A DNA stretch of 29,697 nt, from assembly GCA_000433775.1 (NCBI GenBank), contig HF998468.1, positions 80,234-109,930 of the forward strand. The letters run 5' to 3'. The notes under the pieces were generated by a model. That model saw nothing but the letters and a program-made list of their open reading frames with translations. It had not been told where the DNA came from and made no database searches. Shown piece after piece: positions 14,400-24,700 of the stretch. Source of the DNA: Corallococcus sp. CAG:1435 (GTDB lineage: Bacteria > Bacillota > Clostridia > Christensenellales > CAG-314). Within the stretch, counting starts at the first letter, position 1. Each line of letters starts with the position of its first letter. A program made the position numbers and the translations under genes.

Positions 14400-15608
14400 A
14401 TGAAGAAAGCAAAACTTTTTGCCAAGATTGTTTATTACCTGTTCACAATTTCCATGGGCATACTGCTTGCGCTGTTTTTGCCTTTTTACTACTTTTACAG
14501 CGGCGAATCGCTCAACAGCATGCAACAGTCGCTGGAAAGCGGAAACTACTGGGAAGCAATGGTGCTTGTGGGAGGCTACTTCAACAAACAACCCGTTTTT
14601 CAGCAAGACTTGCCCGACGGCGGAGGAATAGTGCTTTTCGAAGCGGCAACGCTGACGGAAGGGCAAAACGCCGAAGGCGAAGAGGTGGCGGACGGACAAA
14701 TGCACAAGTCTTATGCGGGATTTGTGTACGGAGTGAAGGACATCTACGAAGTTGACGGAAACGACAGCCTTGCCAAAGTCGTTGTAACGGACGTCAACGG
14801 CAACGCTCACAACGTGGCGGTACTCAATCAGGACACCGACGGCGACGGAAAAGCCGACCGAATAAACACGCTGACATCCAACGGTTTTTTCTACATCGAT
14901 TTGGACATAGACACGGTACAATCCGTTGCCAAAATCACCGTTGTGGACAAAAACGGAAATACGTTTGCGGAAATCCCGTCCACGGGAGAGTTGAATCTGA
15001 CTTTCCAACAAGCCTTTTTTGCCGACGTGAATGACTTTTTGGTGGAATACAACAGAGATTATCAGTCGGACAAGTGCGAGCAACTGGACAGGGAATTCCG
15101 AGCAAAAAGCGAAAATTACGTCAAGAGTTCCTACTCTGTCGCTCCCAAAGGCTCGGCTGACAAAAAAGCCGCCGTCGTAGTGGTGCTGTACTTTGTCGGA
15201 ATTTACGTCATCGGCGACTTTCTGGTGGGAAACCGTTACATTCTGAAATTTTTCCGTTGGTTGCTTGTAAAGGTATTCAAGGTAAAATTCAAAGAAAAGC
15301 CTGTCAAAAACAAAGAAGCGTTCGGCCACGACTACTATTGTCAGGTTACGTTTGTTTTGGATCCGTCGGCAGTGGAAGGGTTTTCCGACAGCGTGCAGAT
15401 ACGCTATTCCAACAACGACGGTGAAATTTCCTTCCTTTTGTTGAAAGAGGAAAATTACACGACCACCGTCAGAGTAAAGGCGGGAACCTACGTTAATTTG
15501 TGGATAGACCTTGACAGGCAGTACGCCACTCAAAATCTTCCCGAAACGTTGGTTGTGGAAGGTTTCCGAAAGGCATTGAAAATAAAAATTATAAAGCGAG
15601 AGGACTGA
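14400..15608 (+). CDS. Two-TM membrane protein of unknown function with a Ca2+-loop-like motif
   Basis: A protein of 402 residues. TM1 is at about 10-33 and TM2 at about 257-276. The roughly 220 residues between them should face outwards and include 'DTDGDGKAD' (145-153), which matches a DxDxDG calcium-binding loop, in the setting 'VTDVNGNAHNVAVLNQDTDG'. After TM2 come a basic stretch and a C-terminal cytoplasmic domain of about 100 residues with a beta-rich pattern. No family is recognised. No Shine-Dalgarno sequence precedes the ATG, which lies 3 nt after the previous stop, so translation probably depends on re-initiation. It ends 5 nt before the ABC ATPase gene. The position suggests a partner of the importer, perhaps an extracytoplasmic sensor or docking protein. 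Confidence 0.85.
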   Translation: MKKAKLFAKIVYYLFTISMGILLALFLPFYYFYSGESLNSMQQSLESGNYWEAMVLVGGYFNKQPVFQQDLPDGGGIVLFEAATLTEGQNAEGEEVADGQMHKSYAGFVYGVKDIYEVDGNDSLAKVVVTDVNGNAHNVAVLNQDTDGDGKADRINTLTSNGFFYIDLDIDTVQSVAKITVVDKNGNTFAEIPSTGELNLTFQQAFFADVNDFLVEYNRDYQSDKCEQLDREFRAKSENYVKSSYSVAPKGSADKKAAVVVVLYFVGIYVIGDFLVGNRYILKFFRWLLVKVFKVKFKEKPVKNKEAFGHDYYCQVTFVLDPSAVEGFSDSVQIRYSNNDGEISFLLLKEENYTTTVRVKAGTYVNLWIDLDRQYATQNLPETLVVEGFRKALKIKIIKRED

Positions 15609-15613
15609 CGCTT

Positions 15614-16687
15614 ATGAAAATCACAATTGAACATCTCACAAAAGCATTTCCGAGCAGAGTCAAAAACGGGCCTGCGGTAATAGCCGTAAACGACATGAGC
15701 ATTGAAATTCCCTCCGGCAAACTGGTGGGACTTCTGGGACCTTCCGGTTGCGGAAAATCCACAACGCTTTTCATGCTTTCCGGTTTGGAAACACCCACAG
15801 CGGGCAGAATTTTGTTTGACGAACAGGACGTAACGACGCTTGCTCCCGAAAGAAGAGGTATCGGACTGGTGTTCCAGAACTATGCTTTGTACCCGCACAT
15901 GACGGTGGAGCAAAACATTATGTTCCCCCTTGTGAATATGCGTATTCCCAAAGAAGAGGCAAAAGCCAAGGCTTTGGACGCCGCCCGTCTCGTGCAGATT
16001 GAAGATTTGATGGCACGTAAGCCAAGCGAACTTTCCGGCGGTCAGCAACAGCGTGTTGCCATTGCCCGTGCATTGGTGAAAATGCCCAACGTTTTGCTCT
16101 TGGACGAACCGTTGAGCAACCTTGACGCCCGCCTGCGTTTGCAGACACGTGAGGAAATAAAGCGTATTCAGCGTGAAACAGGCATCACAACGGTGTTCGT
16201 AACGCACGACCAGGAAGAGGCAATGTCCATTTGCGACATAATGGTGGTAATGAAACTCGGCGTGGTGCAACAAATCGGCGAACCGCAGCGTATTTACGAC
16301 GACCCCAACAATCTGTTTGTAGCCAACTTCCTTGGAACGCCGCCCATCAACATTTTCAAAGGCAAGATTGAAAACGGAAAGGTTTACATCGGCGACGAAG
16401 CGGTAATCAAAACAAAACTCGCCGACCAGAACGTGTATGTAGGAATCCGTCCCGAAGGTTTCATCTACGACGAAAAGGGAGTGCTGACTTTGAATGTCGA
16501 CCACGTAGAAGTTATGGGAAGAGACAAAACGGTAGTTTCTCAGCATCCGTCTTCCACAAAGCCTACGGTAAGAAGCATTCTCGATTCCGACGTGAAGTTG
16601 CCGGAAAACGCAAAGGTGTACAAATTCAACATTAAACCCAACAAACTGTTCTTGTTCAATGCTGAAAGCGAAGAGAGGATTTTGTAA
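15614..16687 (+). CDS. ABC importer ATP-binding protein (UgpC/MsmX/MalK type)
   Basis: A protein of 357 residues. Walker A is 'GPSGCGKST' (42-50). The Q-loop region 'VFQNYALYPHMTV', signature 'LSGGQQQR', Walker B 'VLLLDEP', D-loop 'LSNLDARLR' and H-loop 'VFVTHDQEEAM' are all intact. A C-terminal TOBE/regulatory domain of about 120 residues carries 'GIRPEGF'. This is the ATPase type that powers CUT1 carbohydrate importers and can serve several transporters. The start at 15614 uses GAGGA at the end of the upstream gene. The stop overlaps the next start (TAATG), so the ATPase and permease are translationally coupled. Here the ATPase lies beside its permeases, whereas many Bacillota carry one shared copy elsewhere. 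Confidence 0.95.
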   Translation: MKITIEHLTKAFPSRVKNGPAVIAVNDMSIEIPSGKLVGLLGPSGCGKSTTLFMLSGLETPTAGRILFDEQDVTTLAPERRGIGLVFQNYALYPHMTVEQNIMFPLVNMRIPKEEAKAKALDAARLVQIEDLMARKPSELSGGQQQRVAIARALVKMPNVLLLDEPLSNLDARLRLQTREEIKRIQRETGITTVFVTHDQEEAMSICDIMVVMKLGVVQQIGEPQRIYDDPNNLFVANFLGTPPINIFKGKIENGKVYIGDEAVIKTKLADQNVYVGIRPEGFIYDEKGVLTLNVDHVEVMGRDKTVVSQHPSSTKPTVRSILDSDVKLPENAKVYKFNIKPNKLFLFNAESEERIL

Positions 16688-17898
16688 TGGCAAACAAAAA
16701 GCAACAACTGCCGAAAGACGATGCCGTAAATGTTGCCGATAGCGTTGCGGAAACGCCCGAACAGCAAAAAACGACATTGACTCAAAAGACAAAGCAGGCT
16801 TTTGCGTCTTTCGGAGGAAAAGTCAAGGGACTTTTCGTTAAAGATAAAAAACAGGAAATGCCCGAACACAAGTCGGAAGAACAGGTTGTTTCCTATTCCG
16901 CCGATTTGCTTAAAGGGCCGGAACTTCCGCGCAAAGAAAAGTTTTTGCGTTTCTTGGGAGCGCAGTCCGGCTGGCTGTTTGTGTTGCCTGCCGTGGTGCT
17001 GATGCTGATATTCACATTCTATCCCATTGTAAACGCATTCATCGGAGCGTTCCAGCAAAACTACAATGCCTTGTCCGGCACCTACGACGGCTGGGGTTTT
17101 GAGTCCTTCGTGCGTGTGCTTAAAGGCGATACGGGCACAGGCGGTGCAACATTCGTGCAATGTCTTGTAAACACATTGGTTTTCACGCTTATTTCGGTAC
17201 CTCTGTCCACTTTGCTGGCATTGCTTATTTCCGTTGCGCTCAACTCCATCAAGCCTTTGCAAAAGGCGTATCAGACGGTACTGTTTTTGCCCTACCTCAC
17301 CAACTCGTTGGCAATGGGCGCCGTGTTTGCGACGTTCTTCACCATCATCGGTACAAAAAACGACACGGCTACGGTGGGTATCGTAAACAACTTTTTGGAG
17401 ATTTTCGGAGTTGAACCCATCGATTGGATGGGCATAGGCTCTCCCACATGGGACCTCGGCGCAATTTCCATTCCTTGGGCTAAGTACATTGTGGTTATCG
17501 TGTACGAAGTCTGGTCGGGACTTCCCTTCAAAATTCTGATTTTGTTCAGTGCGCTTCAAAGCGTAAACAAGCAGTACTACGACGCTGCCAAAATTGACGG
17601 CGCTTCCAAATCCACTATTTTGTGGAAAATAACCGCTCCCCTCATTTCCCCGATGATTTCTTACCTTCTGGTAACGGGTATTATGGGAGGTATGAAACAA
17701 TATTCGGCAATAGTCGGTCTGTTCGGCGAACAAATGGGTATCGACTACGACATGGGTACAATGGTGGGTTACATCTACCGTTATATCTCCGACGGCTACA
17801 CAGGCTACGCATTTGCAGGCTCGTTGCTGTTGTTTGCGATAATCATGGTTATCACCGCAATCAACACGCAGGTCAGCAAAAAGAGAGTGACTTATTGA
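16687..17898 (+). CDS. ABC importer permease 1 (MalF/UgpA type) with long N-terminal extension
   Basis: A protein of 403 residues. The membrane part begins near residue 96 ('WLFVLPAVVLMLIFTFYPIV') and has about six spans. The EAA loop that contacts the ATPase is 'YDAAKIDGASKSTILWKITAP', near residues 300-320. Before TM1 there are some 90 charged, Lys/Glu/Gln-rich residues, much longer than the usual 10-20, predicted cytoplasmic. The ATG at 16687 shares one base with the ATPase stop, with AGAGG upstream. It should form the membrane pore with permease 2. The class imports sugars or glycerol phosphates, but the substrate of this one is unknown. Confidence 0.93.
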   Translation: MANKKQQLPKDDAVNVADSVAETPEQQKTTLTQKTKQAFASFGGKVKGLFVKDKKQEMPEHKSEEQVVSYSADLLKGPELPRKEKFLRFLGAQSGWLFVLPAVVLMLIFTFYPIVNAFIGAFQQNYNALSGTYDGWGFESFVRVLKGDTGTGGATFVQCLVNTLVFTLISVPLSTLLALLISVALNSIKPLQKAYQTVLFLPYLTNSLAMGAVFATFFTIIGTKNDTATVGIVNNFLEIFGVEPIDWMGIGSPTWDLGAISIPWAKYIVVIVYEVWSGLPFKILILFSALQSVNKQYYDAAKIDGASKSTILWKITAPLISPMISYLLVTGIMGGMKQYSAIVGLFGEQMGIDYDMGTMVGYIYRYISDGYTGYAFAGSLLLFAIIMVITAINTQVSKKRVTY

Positions 17899-17911
17899 GG
17901 AGGACGAAAGA

Positions 17912-18997
17912 ATGTCTAAAAAGAAAAAAGACGCAATGACAGAAGACGTAGTCGTTCCTCAGGTACCGGAAGAAATTTCCGAGGAATCGCCGGCATTGCT
18001 CGAAGAGGAAGTAATAACTTCCGACAAGAGTAAATTGCAACAAACCGTTTCTCACATAAGCGCCGATTCCGCACTGTTGGACAGGCAGGAGGTCAGTTTC
18101 GATGTGGAAATCGAAAGAAAAAAGCAACGTGTTTCCAACATTATAAGGAACATATTTGTCTACACGTTTCTTACAATTTGTGCCGTGTTTGCCTTCATGC
18201 CATTCTATTGGATGATAATTTCCTCGTTGAAGACGGAAATGGAGTACAGAGAGGCTGTGCCGACATTTTTCCCGAGAGTCTTCATGTGGGGCAACTACAA
18301 ATCGGTGCTTATGCAGACGGACTCTGCCGGTTCTTTCAGCAGAATTTTGCTCAACACTTTGATTGTAGGTTTGTTGTCCACGGGAATAGGCGTGGTGGTG
18401 ACAATCGTTACCGCCTATGCGCTGGCAAGAATGAACTTCAAGGGTAAAAACATTTTGTTCGGGCTTATGTTGGCAACAATGATGATTCCCGGCGAAATGT
18501 ACACCCTCACCAACTATCTCACCATTTCCAAATGGGACTGGAACGATTCTTACACGGTACTTATTGTTCCTTTCCTTGTCAGTGTGTATTACACTTACTT
18601 GTTGCGTAACAACTTTATGCAGATTCCCAACTCGCTGTATCAGGCGGCGAAGGTGGACGGCTTGTCGGATATGGGCTACCTAGTCAAGGTAATGGTTCCG
18701 CTGACGGCTCCCACTTTGGTTTCCATAACGCTGTTGAAATTCATCGGCACATGGAACTCTTACATCTGGCCTCGTCTGGTAAACACTGCGGATTGGCAGA
18801 TGATTACCAACTGGGTAACAAATGGTTTCACCGACCGTGGCGGCATGTTGTACGAAGGTTTGTACAGTTCGTCCGAACCGCTCACAACGTTGAAAATGGC
18901 TGCCGTCTGCATGGTATCGTTGCCGTTGTTCGTGTTGTTCATTTTCTGCCGCAAGTACATCATGCACGGCGTATCCAAGAGCGGTACGAAGGGCTGA
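17912..18997 (+). CDS. ABC importer permease 2 (MalG/UgpE type) with N-terminal extension
   Basis: A protein of 361 residues. TM1 starts near residue 82 ('IFVYTFLTICAVFAFMPFYW'), followed by the 'MPFYWMIISSLK' block typical of MalG-type permeases and the EAA loop 'YQAAKVDGLSDMGYLVKV'. About 75 acidic and polar residues precede TM1 (several Glu runs such as 'EEISEES' and 'LLEEEV'), unlike the short N-termini of most relatives. GAGGAGG precedes the ATG at 17912, 13 nt after permease 1. Both permeases carry such tails, which suggests an extra cytoplasmic interaction specific to this transporter. Confidence 0.93.
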   Translation: MSKKKKDAMTEDVVVPQVPEEISEESPALLEEEVITSDKSKLQQTVSHISADSALLDRQEVSFDVEIERKKQRVSNIIRNIFVYTFLTICAVFAFMPFYWMIISSLKTEMEYREAVPTFFPRVFMWGNYKSVLMQTDSAGSFSRILLNTLIVGLLSTGIGVVVTIVTAYALARMNFKGKNILFGLMLATMMIPGEMYTLTNYLTISKWDWNDSYTVLIVPFLVSVYYTYLLRNNFMQIPNSLYQAAKVDGLSDMGYLVKVMVPLTAPTLVSITLLKFIGTWNSYIWPRLVNTADWQMITNWVTNGFTDRGGMLYEGLYSSSEPLTTLKMAAVCMVSLPLFVLFIFCRKYIMHGVSKSGTKG

Positions 18998-19029
18998 TTC
19001 GTCTGCAAAACAAAAGAAACTATTTTTTG

Positions 19030-19062
19030 TGTACAACTTGCACAAACTAGTGCAGGTGTATA
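19030..19062 (+). promoter_or_regulatory. 13-bp hairpin between the permease and receptor genes
   Basis: TGTACA-a-CTTGCAC (19030-19043) pairs with GTGCAGGTGTATA (19050-19062), 13 bp with one bulged A and a 6-nt loop. It lies in the 86-nt gap before the binding-protein gene, upstream of its AAGGAGAAAGG ribosome binding site. No T run follows. Such stems often protect the receptor mRNA so that more receptor than permease is made. A weak internal promoter (TTGCAC, 15 nt, TATAAA) overlaps the same bases. Confidence 0.55.
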
Positions 19063-19083
19063 AATAAAAACAAGGAGAAAGGT

Positions 19084-20469
19084 ATGAAAAAACTTCTAAC
19101 AGCATTTTTGGTATTGACTTTGGTGTTGTCGTGCTCCGTTGCGATTTTCGCTGGATGCACGCCCCCTACGGACTACGAACGCACCATCGTTTTCTATTCC
19201 TCACAGGGAGACTCTTTGCAACAAAAGACGAAAATAGCCATCGAGGCGTTTGAGGCAAAGTACCCCGGATGGAAGGTAATTCACACCCCAGTAGGCGGAT
19301 ACGACCAAGTAAAGGAAAAGGTCGTTTCCGACTTACAGGCAGGAAAACAGCCTGACCTTGCTTACTGCTACGCCGACCACGTTGCCCAGTACATTCAAAC
19401 AGGCAAGGTAGTGGACCTCAACAAGTATCTCACTTCCGAGGAAACCGTTGTAGGCGCAGACAACAAGGAATACAGGATTGGTTTCACCGATGCGGAACTT
19501 GCCGATTTCGTTCAAGGCTACTACGAAGAAGGTTACGCTTCCAACTACACAGGATACGAACAATACGGATTCACGGCGAATTCAATGCTTACATTGCCGT
19601 TTGTAAAATCTACGGAATTGCTGTATTACAACAAGACGGCATTGGACGCTTGCGATCTTACCCCCGCTACGACTTGGGACGAACTGTGGGAACAGTGCGA
19701 AACCTTGGTAGACGCTTATCCCACATGCACTCCGCTGGGATATGACAGCGAAGCCAACTGGTTCATCTCCATGTGTCAACAAAACGGTTGGGGCTACACC
19801 AGCGCAGACGCAAACAATCACTATCTGTTCAACAACAACGACGCAAAAGAATGGCTTGCCGAACTTGCCGAATATTACGACAAGGGTTACATCACCACTC
19901 AGGAAGAATCCGGTGCTTACACATCTGCACTTTTCATCAAGGGTGTTGACGACGGCGGACTTGTTTACTGCGTAGGTTCGTCCGGCGGTGCTTCTCACCA
20001 AAACTCCAATCTGTTTGAATGGGGCATCACATCCGTTCCCGGTTCCGTTCGTGATGACGGTACTGTCGACTACTCCGTAATTTCCCAAGGTCCCTCTCTC
20101 GTTATGCTGACGGGCGGTAACGGCGTTACCAATGCTACCGAAAAAGAAAAGATGACCTTCCTCTTCATCAAGGAATTGATGGATCCCGCTTTCCAAGCAA
20201 CATTCTCCATGGAATCCGGATACAACCCCAGCCGTAACTCCGTTTACGAACTCGATGCCTACATTGAACACATGAACGGCACCGACATCACGGCTGTTGC
20301 TGCAAAAGTTGCCGCTACTCTCAATGACAGATACTTCACATCTCCAGCATTTGTGGGATCTTCCACTGCCCGTACACAGGTAGGCAATGCGTTGCTCAAT
20401 GCTCTTACAGGAAAGAAAACGCCTGAAAAAGCACTTGCGGACGCTTACAGCAACTGCGGCGGAAAATAA
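19084..20469 (+). CDS. ABC importer substrate-binding lipoprotein (SBP_bac_1/UgpB type)
   Basis: A protein of 461 residues. A lipoprotein signal peptide ends in 'IFAGC' with the lipidated Cys at 25. The mature start 'DYERTIVFYSSQGD' and the following 'IEAFEAKYPGWKV' and 'DLQAGKQPDLAYCYADHVA' match the cluster 1 extracellular solute-binding fold. 'TELLYYNKTALDACDLTPATTWDELWEQC' and 'GYNPSRNSVY' are also typical. It is anchored to the outer face of the membrane and delivers ligand to the two permeases. Several aromatic and acidic residues could line the site, but the ligand cannot be named. AAGGAGAAAGG precedes the ATG. It is the best-conserved clue that the cluster is an importer. Confidence 0.95.
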   Translation: MKKLLTAFLVLTLVLSCSVAIFAGCTPPTDYERTIVFYSSQGDSLQQKTKIAIEAFEAKYPGWKVIHTPVGGYDQVKEKVVSDLQAGKQPDLAYCYADHVAQYIQTGKVVDLNKYLTSEETVVGADNKEYRIGFTDAELADFVQGYYEEGYASNYTGYEQYGFTANSMLTLPFVKSTELLYYNKTALDACDLTPATTWDELWEQCETLVDAYPTCTPLGYDSEANWFISMCQQNGWGYTSADANNHYLFNNNDAKEWLAELAEYYDKGYITTQEESGAYTSALFIKGVDDGGLVYCVGSSGGASHQNSNLFEWGITSVPGSVRDDGTVDYSVISQGPSLVMLTGGNGVTNATEKEKMTFLFIKELMDPAFQATFSMESGYNPSRNSVYELDAYIEHMNGTDITAVAAKVAATLNDRYFTSPAFVGSSTARTQVGNALLNALTGKKTPEKALADAYSNCGGK

Positions 20470-20494
20470 ACAGTGAAAGTTTAAGGAAACAACA

Positions 20495-21760
20495 ATGAAA
20501 AGAATTTTAAGCGTGGCAATCGCATTGTTGCTGTTGGTAGGCTGTTTGTCCCTTGTGGCGTGCAACAAAGTAGCCGACAACACCGAATACTACGATGCAA
20601 TTACCAAAACTCTCAAACTGGAAAAATCTTTTGAAGGGAAGTCATATCTTACCGACGGAATAGGGCGTGCCACTTTGGCAGCCCTCACCGACGGTGACAC
20701 CACACGCTTCACTTTGGAACAAGGCGACAGCGTTGTGGTGCGTTACTATCAGGTAGACACCCCGGAAAGCACAGGCGGAGTTGAAAAGTGGGGCAAGGCG
20801 GCTTCGTTGTTTGTAAAGGACAAACTTTCCGCCGCTACGGAAATTGTTCTTGAAGCCACTGCCGTTCCCGCCGAAAAGGAAAGTTACGGACGTTACCTCG
20901 GTTACGTGTGGTACAAGACGGCGGCAGACGAGGATTTCAAAAATCTCAACCTGGAACTTGTCGAAAACGGTTTCAGCGAAAACAAAGGTATCAACACCTC
21001 TGCCTATCCGTATTACGACGTTTTCCAAAAGGCAAACGATTTTGCACAAAAAATCAAATTGAGACTGTATTCCGAATTGGACGACCCCCTGTTCTCCACC
21101 GATCCCGTCGAAATGACAATCAAAGAATTCAACGAAAGCCCCGATGCGTTTTACAACGAGGAACTTGACGTTGGCTCCAAGGTGTTGTTCTACGGCTATC
21201 TTTCCGATTTGGAAATTTCTCACAGCCAGACGTACACATTCACGGCAACGCAGTACGATGAAACAACGGGCGAAACGTACAACATCAAGGTGTATGCGGC
21301 GTATTCGTCCAATCCTGCTTCCAAAATGAAGTTGGGACACTACTACAGGTTTGTGGGTACCGTGCAGAACTATCATGAACAGTTCCAGATTTCCGGCATC
21401 GTGTACGATTCGCTTTTCCAACTTGAAGAGTATTCCTATGTAACACAAAAAGACTACTATCTCACTTTCAGTTCTTCCGAGACTTTCATCAATCAGTACA
21501 GCGCAACGTTGTACACCGACATCACCGTTACATCGGCAAACGTTGAAAACGGTACTCTCACAATTGTGGGAACGGCGCAACAACGCACTCAGGACGGAGT
21601 GAAAGAAGAAGTGAAAACCTTCACTTTGACGGTGAAAGTTGACAGCAACTATTCCAACGAAATAACAGTAGGCTCTAAAATAAGCGTTTCCGGTTTGCAA
21701 CTTGTGGCAAATTCCGGAAACATCACAGTTCTTCATTATTCAGACATTGATCTGAAGTAA
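20495..21760 (+). CDS. Surface lipoprotein with staphylococcal nuclease (SNase) domain and C-terminal OB-like domain
   Basis: A protein of 421 residues with a signal peptide and lipobox 'LVAC' (Cys23; a second possible Cys is at 17). Residues about 58-195 form an SNase domain: 'TDGDTTRF' (D68), 'VVVRYYQVDTPES' (R83, D88, E91), 'WGKAASLFVKDKL', 'SYGRYLGYVWY' (R133) and 'LNLELVENGFS'. These match the spacing of D21, R35, D40, E43 and R87 in staphylococcal nuclease, so the catalytic site is intact. The C-terminal 200 residues look like OB-type beta domains ('LDVGSKVLFYGYLSDLEI', 'YYRFVGTVQNYHEQFQISGIV'). The family cuts DNA and RNA with Ca2+. It follows the receptor gene by 25 nt, with AAGGAA as ribosome binding site, so it is cotranscribed with the importer. 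Confidence 0.88.
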   Translation: MKRILSVAIALLLLVGCLSLVACNKVADNTEYYDAITKTLKLEKSFEGKSYLTDGIGRATLAALTDGDTTRFTLEQGDSVVVRYYQVDTPESTGGVEKWGKAASLFVKDKLSAATEIVLEATAVPAEKESYGRYLGYVWYKTAADEDFKNLNLELVENGFSENKGINTSAYPYYDVFQKANDFAQKIKLRLYSELDDPLFSTDPVEMTIKEFNESPDAFYNEELDVGSKVLFYGYLSDLEISHSQTYTFTATQYDETTGETYNIKVYAAYSSNPASKMKLGHYYRFVGTVQNYHEQFQISGIVYDSLFQLEEYSYVTQKDYYLTFSSSETFINQYSATLYTDITVTSANVENGTLTIVGTAQQRTQDGVKEEVKTFTLTVKVDSNYSNEITVGSKISVSGLQLVANSGNITVLHYSDIDLK

Positions 21761-21781
21761 TAAAAAAATAAGGAGAAAACT

Positions 21782-24700
21782 ATGAAGAGAAAAATAATCC
21801 TCATCCTGTTGGCATTGGTTTTCGTATTCAGTTGCGTTGCGCTTGTCGCATGCAACAAGGGCGAAAAAGAAGCGCTTGACACCTATCTTTTGGAACAAGA
21901 CAACCAACTGGTCGACGCCGACTTCACATTGCCTGTCAAAATTCGTGAATACGATGTAACGTGGACATCCAGCGACAGTGCAATCACTTTGGAAAAACGT
22001 GACAGCGACTACTTGGCAAAAGTAACGTTGGGCGACGCTGTCAAAGAAGTTACTTTGACGGTATCCATCGGCAAACTCAGTAAATCTTTTACTGTGAGAG
22101 TTGCCGAGTTTGACGTTTACTTCATTGCCGACCACTACAACTTTGTAAAGGATAAGACGACGGTAACGGAAGACTTCGCTCTTGACAGATCCTTCACCTA
22201 CCAAGGCAAGACTGCAACTATCGATTGGAGCGTTTCCGACGCATACGCCGATTACATCGCAATCAGCGAAGACGGCAACACTTGCTTGGTGTATCCCACA
22301 AGCCTTTTGCCCTCTGTAAGGATTAAGGCTACATTCACCTACAACAACGAATCTACAACCTATCAATACACAATGACGGTAGGTCTCAACAGATCTCACC
22401 TTGAAGAAATCAACTACTGGTACTACAACACAGGCGTTTCCATCGACATCAAAGGTTATGTTGCGGAAATTGCAACCCCGTACGATGAAGGTTACGGCAA
22501 CGTATCTCTGTACGTAGTGGACGAAGAATTCCTTGGCGGTTACTACGTGTACCGTGTAAAGACGGACAGCGCCAATGCCGCTTTGATTGAAGTGGGCGCT
22601 CACGTAACAATCACCGGAACAACCAACACCAACTACAACGGACTCATCGAAACCAACGCAGGCGGCAACCTTGTGGTTGACACCGACGTTCCCAAAATCG
22701 ACGTGAGAGAGCATGTTTATGCGCTTGACCAAGACATACTTGGTAACGTTCCCGCTGCAATCTATCATCAATCCAGACTTGTTTCTCTTACCAATTGGAC
22801 GGTCAAGAGTGTGGAAACCGCTCCCGAAGCAGGTTCTACGGCAACATTGTTCACCCTCACCAAAGGCGGCGTAGATGTTTCCGTGGCTGTTTCCAAGTAC
22901 TTGGAAGGCGCCTACAAACCCACAGCCGACGATGCTACTTGGTCCGCTCTTGCGGCACTCACCGGCACCGTTAAGGAAGGCGACGTTGTAAGCGTAACGG
23001 GTATTTTGGGCAACTACAAGGGTGCACAAATCATGCCGCTCAAAGCAAGCGACGTGGTTGTCGGCGGAACGTCTGACCCCGACGGAACGGTTTACCCGGG
23101 ACAAACGGCAGCAAAAGCCATTGCCGCTGTAAACGCTGCTTTGAAAGAAGCCGGTGCAGACAAGCGTATCACCAAGACTACGGAATTCACTCTTCCCACG
23201 GAATCCAACGGTGTGGCAATTGCTTACGAAATTTGCGGTTCTCCCAGAGCGTTGACTCTTGACGGAAGCAAATTCACTGTAACTCCCGACAAGCACGAAA
23301 TTGCAACGGTAAAAGTAACCTACACCTTGAAAGACGGCGAAACCGTTGTGTACAGCACAGTTCAGTTCTTCGATGTAGAATCTTTGGTTCCCACGGCTTC
23401 CACAATCATGGACGAACTTGTTGCTCCTCCCGCAACGGCGGAAAAGGATTTCGAACTTGACGCTAACGCTACTTGGGAAGTAGTGGAAGGCACAGGTATC
23501 ACCATCGAAAACGGCGTTGCAAAGTTGACCCGCACTGCGGAAGATCAAAAAGTAACGTTGAAGGCTACCGTATCCTACAACAACGAAACCAAGACAAAGA
23601 ACTTTGTGGTTACCGTTGCTGCCGATCCCTACCTTGCTTACTACAGAATTACGCTTGACGTCGATTCTATGCAGTTGAAATCCAACACCTATCAGGACGG
23701 CTCCGTAACCATCGACCGTGTGGCATTCGAATACACGGAACTTGGAAATTACGGCGACGGTATTCAGATGAGAATCGACAAAAACGATTCGACAGGTGAA
23801 ATCGAAGGTACGTCCTACATTGCGAACACAAATGCATTCCATGCAGGAATCAAGATGATTGTAGTTACATTGTCCAGCACCAAGACGGTTTATGACAATG
23901 CAGATGCATTCTCCTTCAAATTCGGCACCAGCGCCGATGAACTCGGACACGAAGTGAAATTCAGCACGGTTGCAGGACAGTATGTTTATGAAATTGTTCC
24001 CGATGCAGAAACATACACCTACTTCTCCTTGACAAAAATCATCGAGTCGTACAGTTTCTATTTCAAATCCATTGAAATCTGCTTCACGGAACCCAACGAC
24101 ATCACCTACACCGACGAGGAAAAGGTTGACGCCGAACTTGCAACCTTGAAAGTAGACAAACTCACCTACACGGAAAACGGCACAGCCACTCTTCCCGTGG
24201 CAGGCACGACGCACACCGACGTTACCATTTCTTGGGCGTCCAACAATGCTGCGGTTGTTGTAGACGGCGCTAACCTTGCTGTTACAATGCCTGCTTCCAA
24301 CGCAAAAGTTACTTTGACGGCAACTGTTAAGGCAGGAACTGTTGAAAAGACAAAGACATTCACCCTCAATCTTGTAGTTGACGTGGTGGATGCGGCATAC
24401 GCTTTGGAAAGCGGCGAATCCTTGAACGGATTTACCCTGACGGGCGTTATCGGAAAAATCGACAACGCTTACAGCGAACAGTTCGGTAACATCACCGTTA
24501 CTATCGTTATCGACAACAGAGTTGACCAACCCATTCAATGCTTCCGTCTTAAGGGCGAAGGTTGCGACACACTTGCAGTCGGCGACAAGATTACCGTTAC
24601 AGGTAACATCGTAAACTACAACGGCACAATCGAATTCAACAGCGGTTGCACGTTGGATGCCAAGACCACAGCCACGGCAGAAGAAATTGCCATTGCAAAG

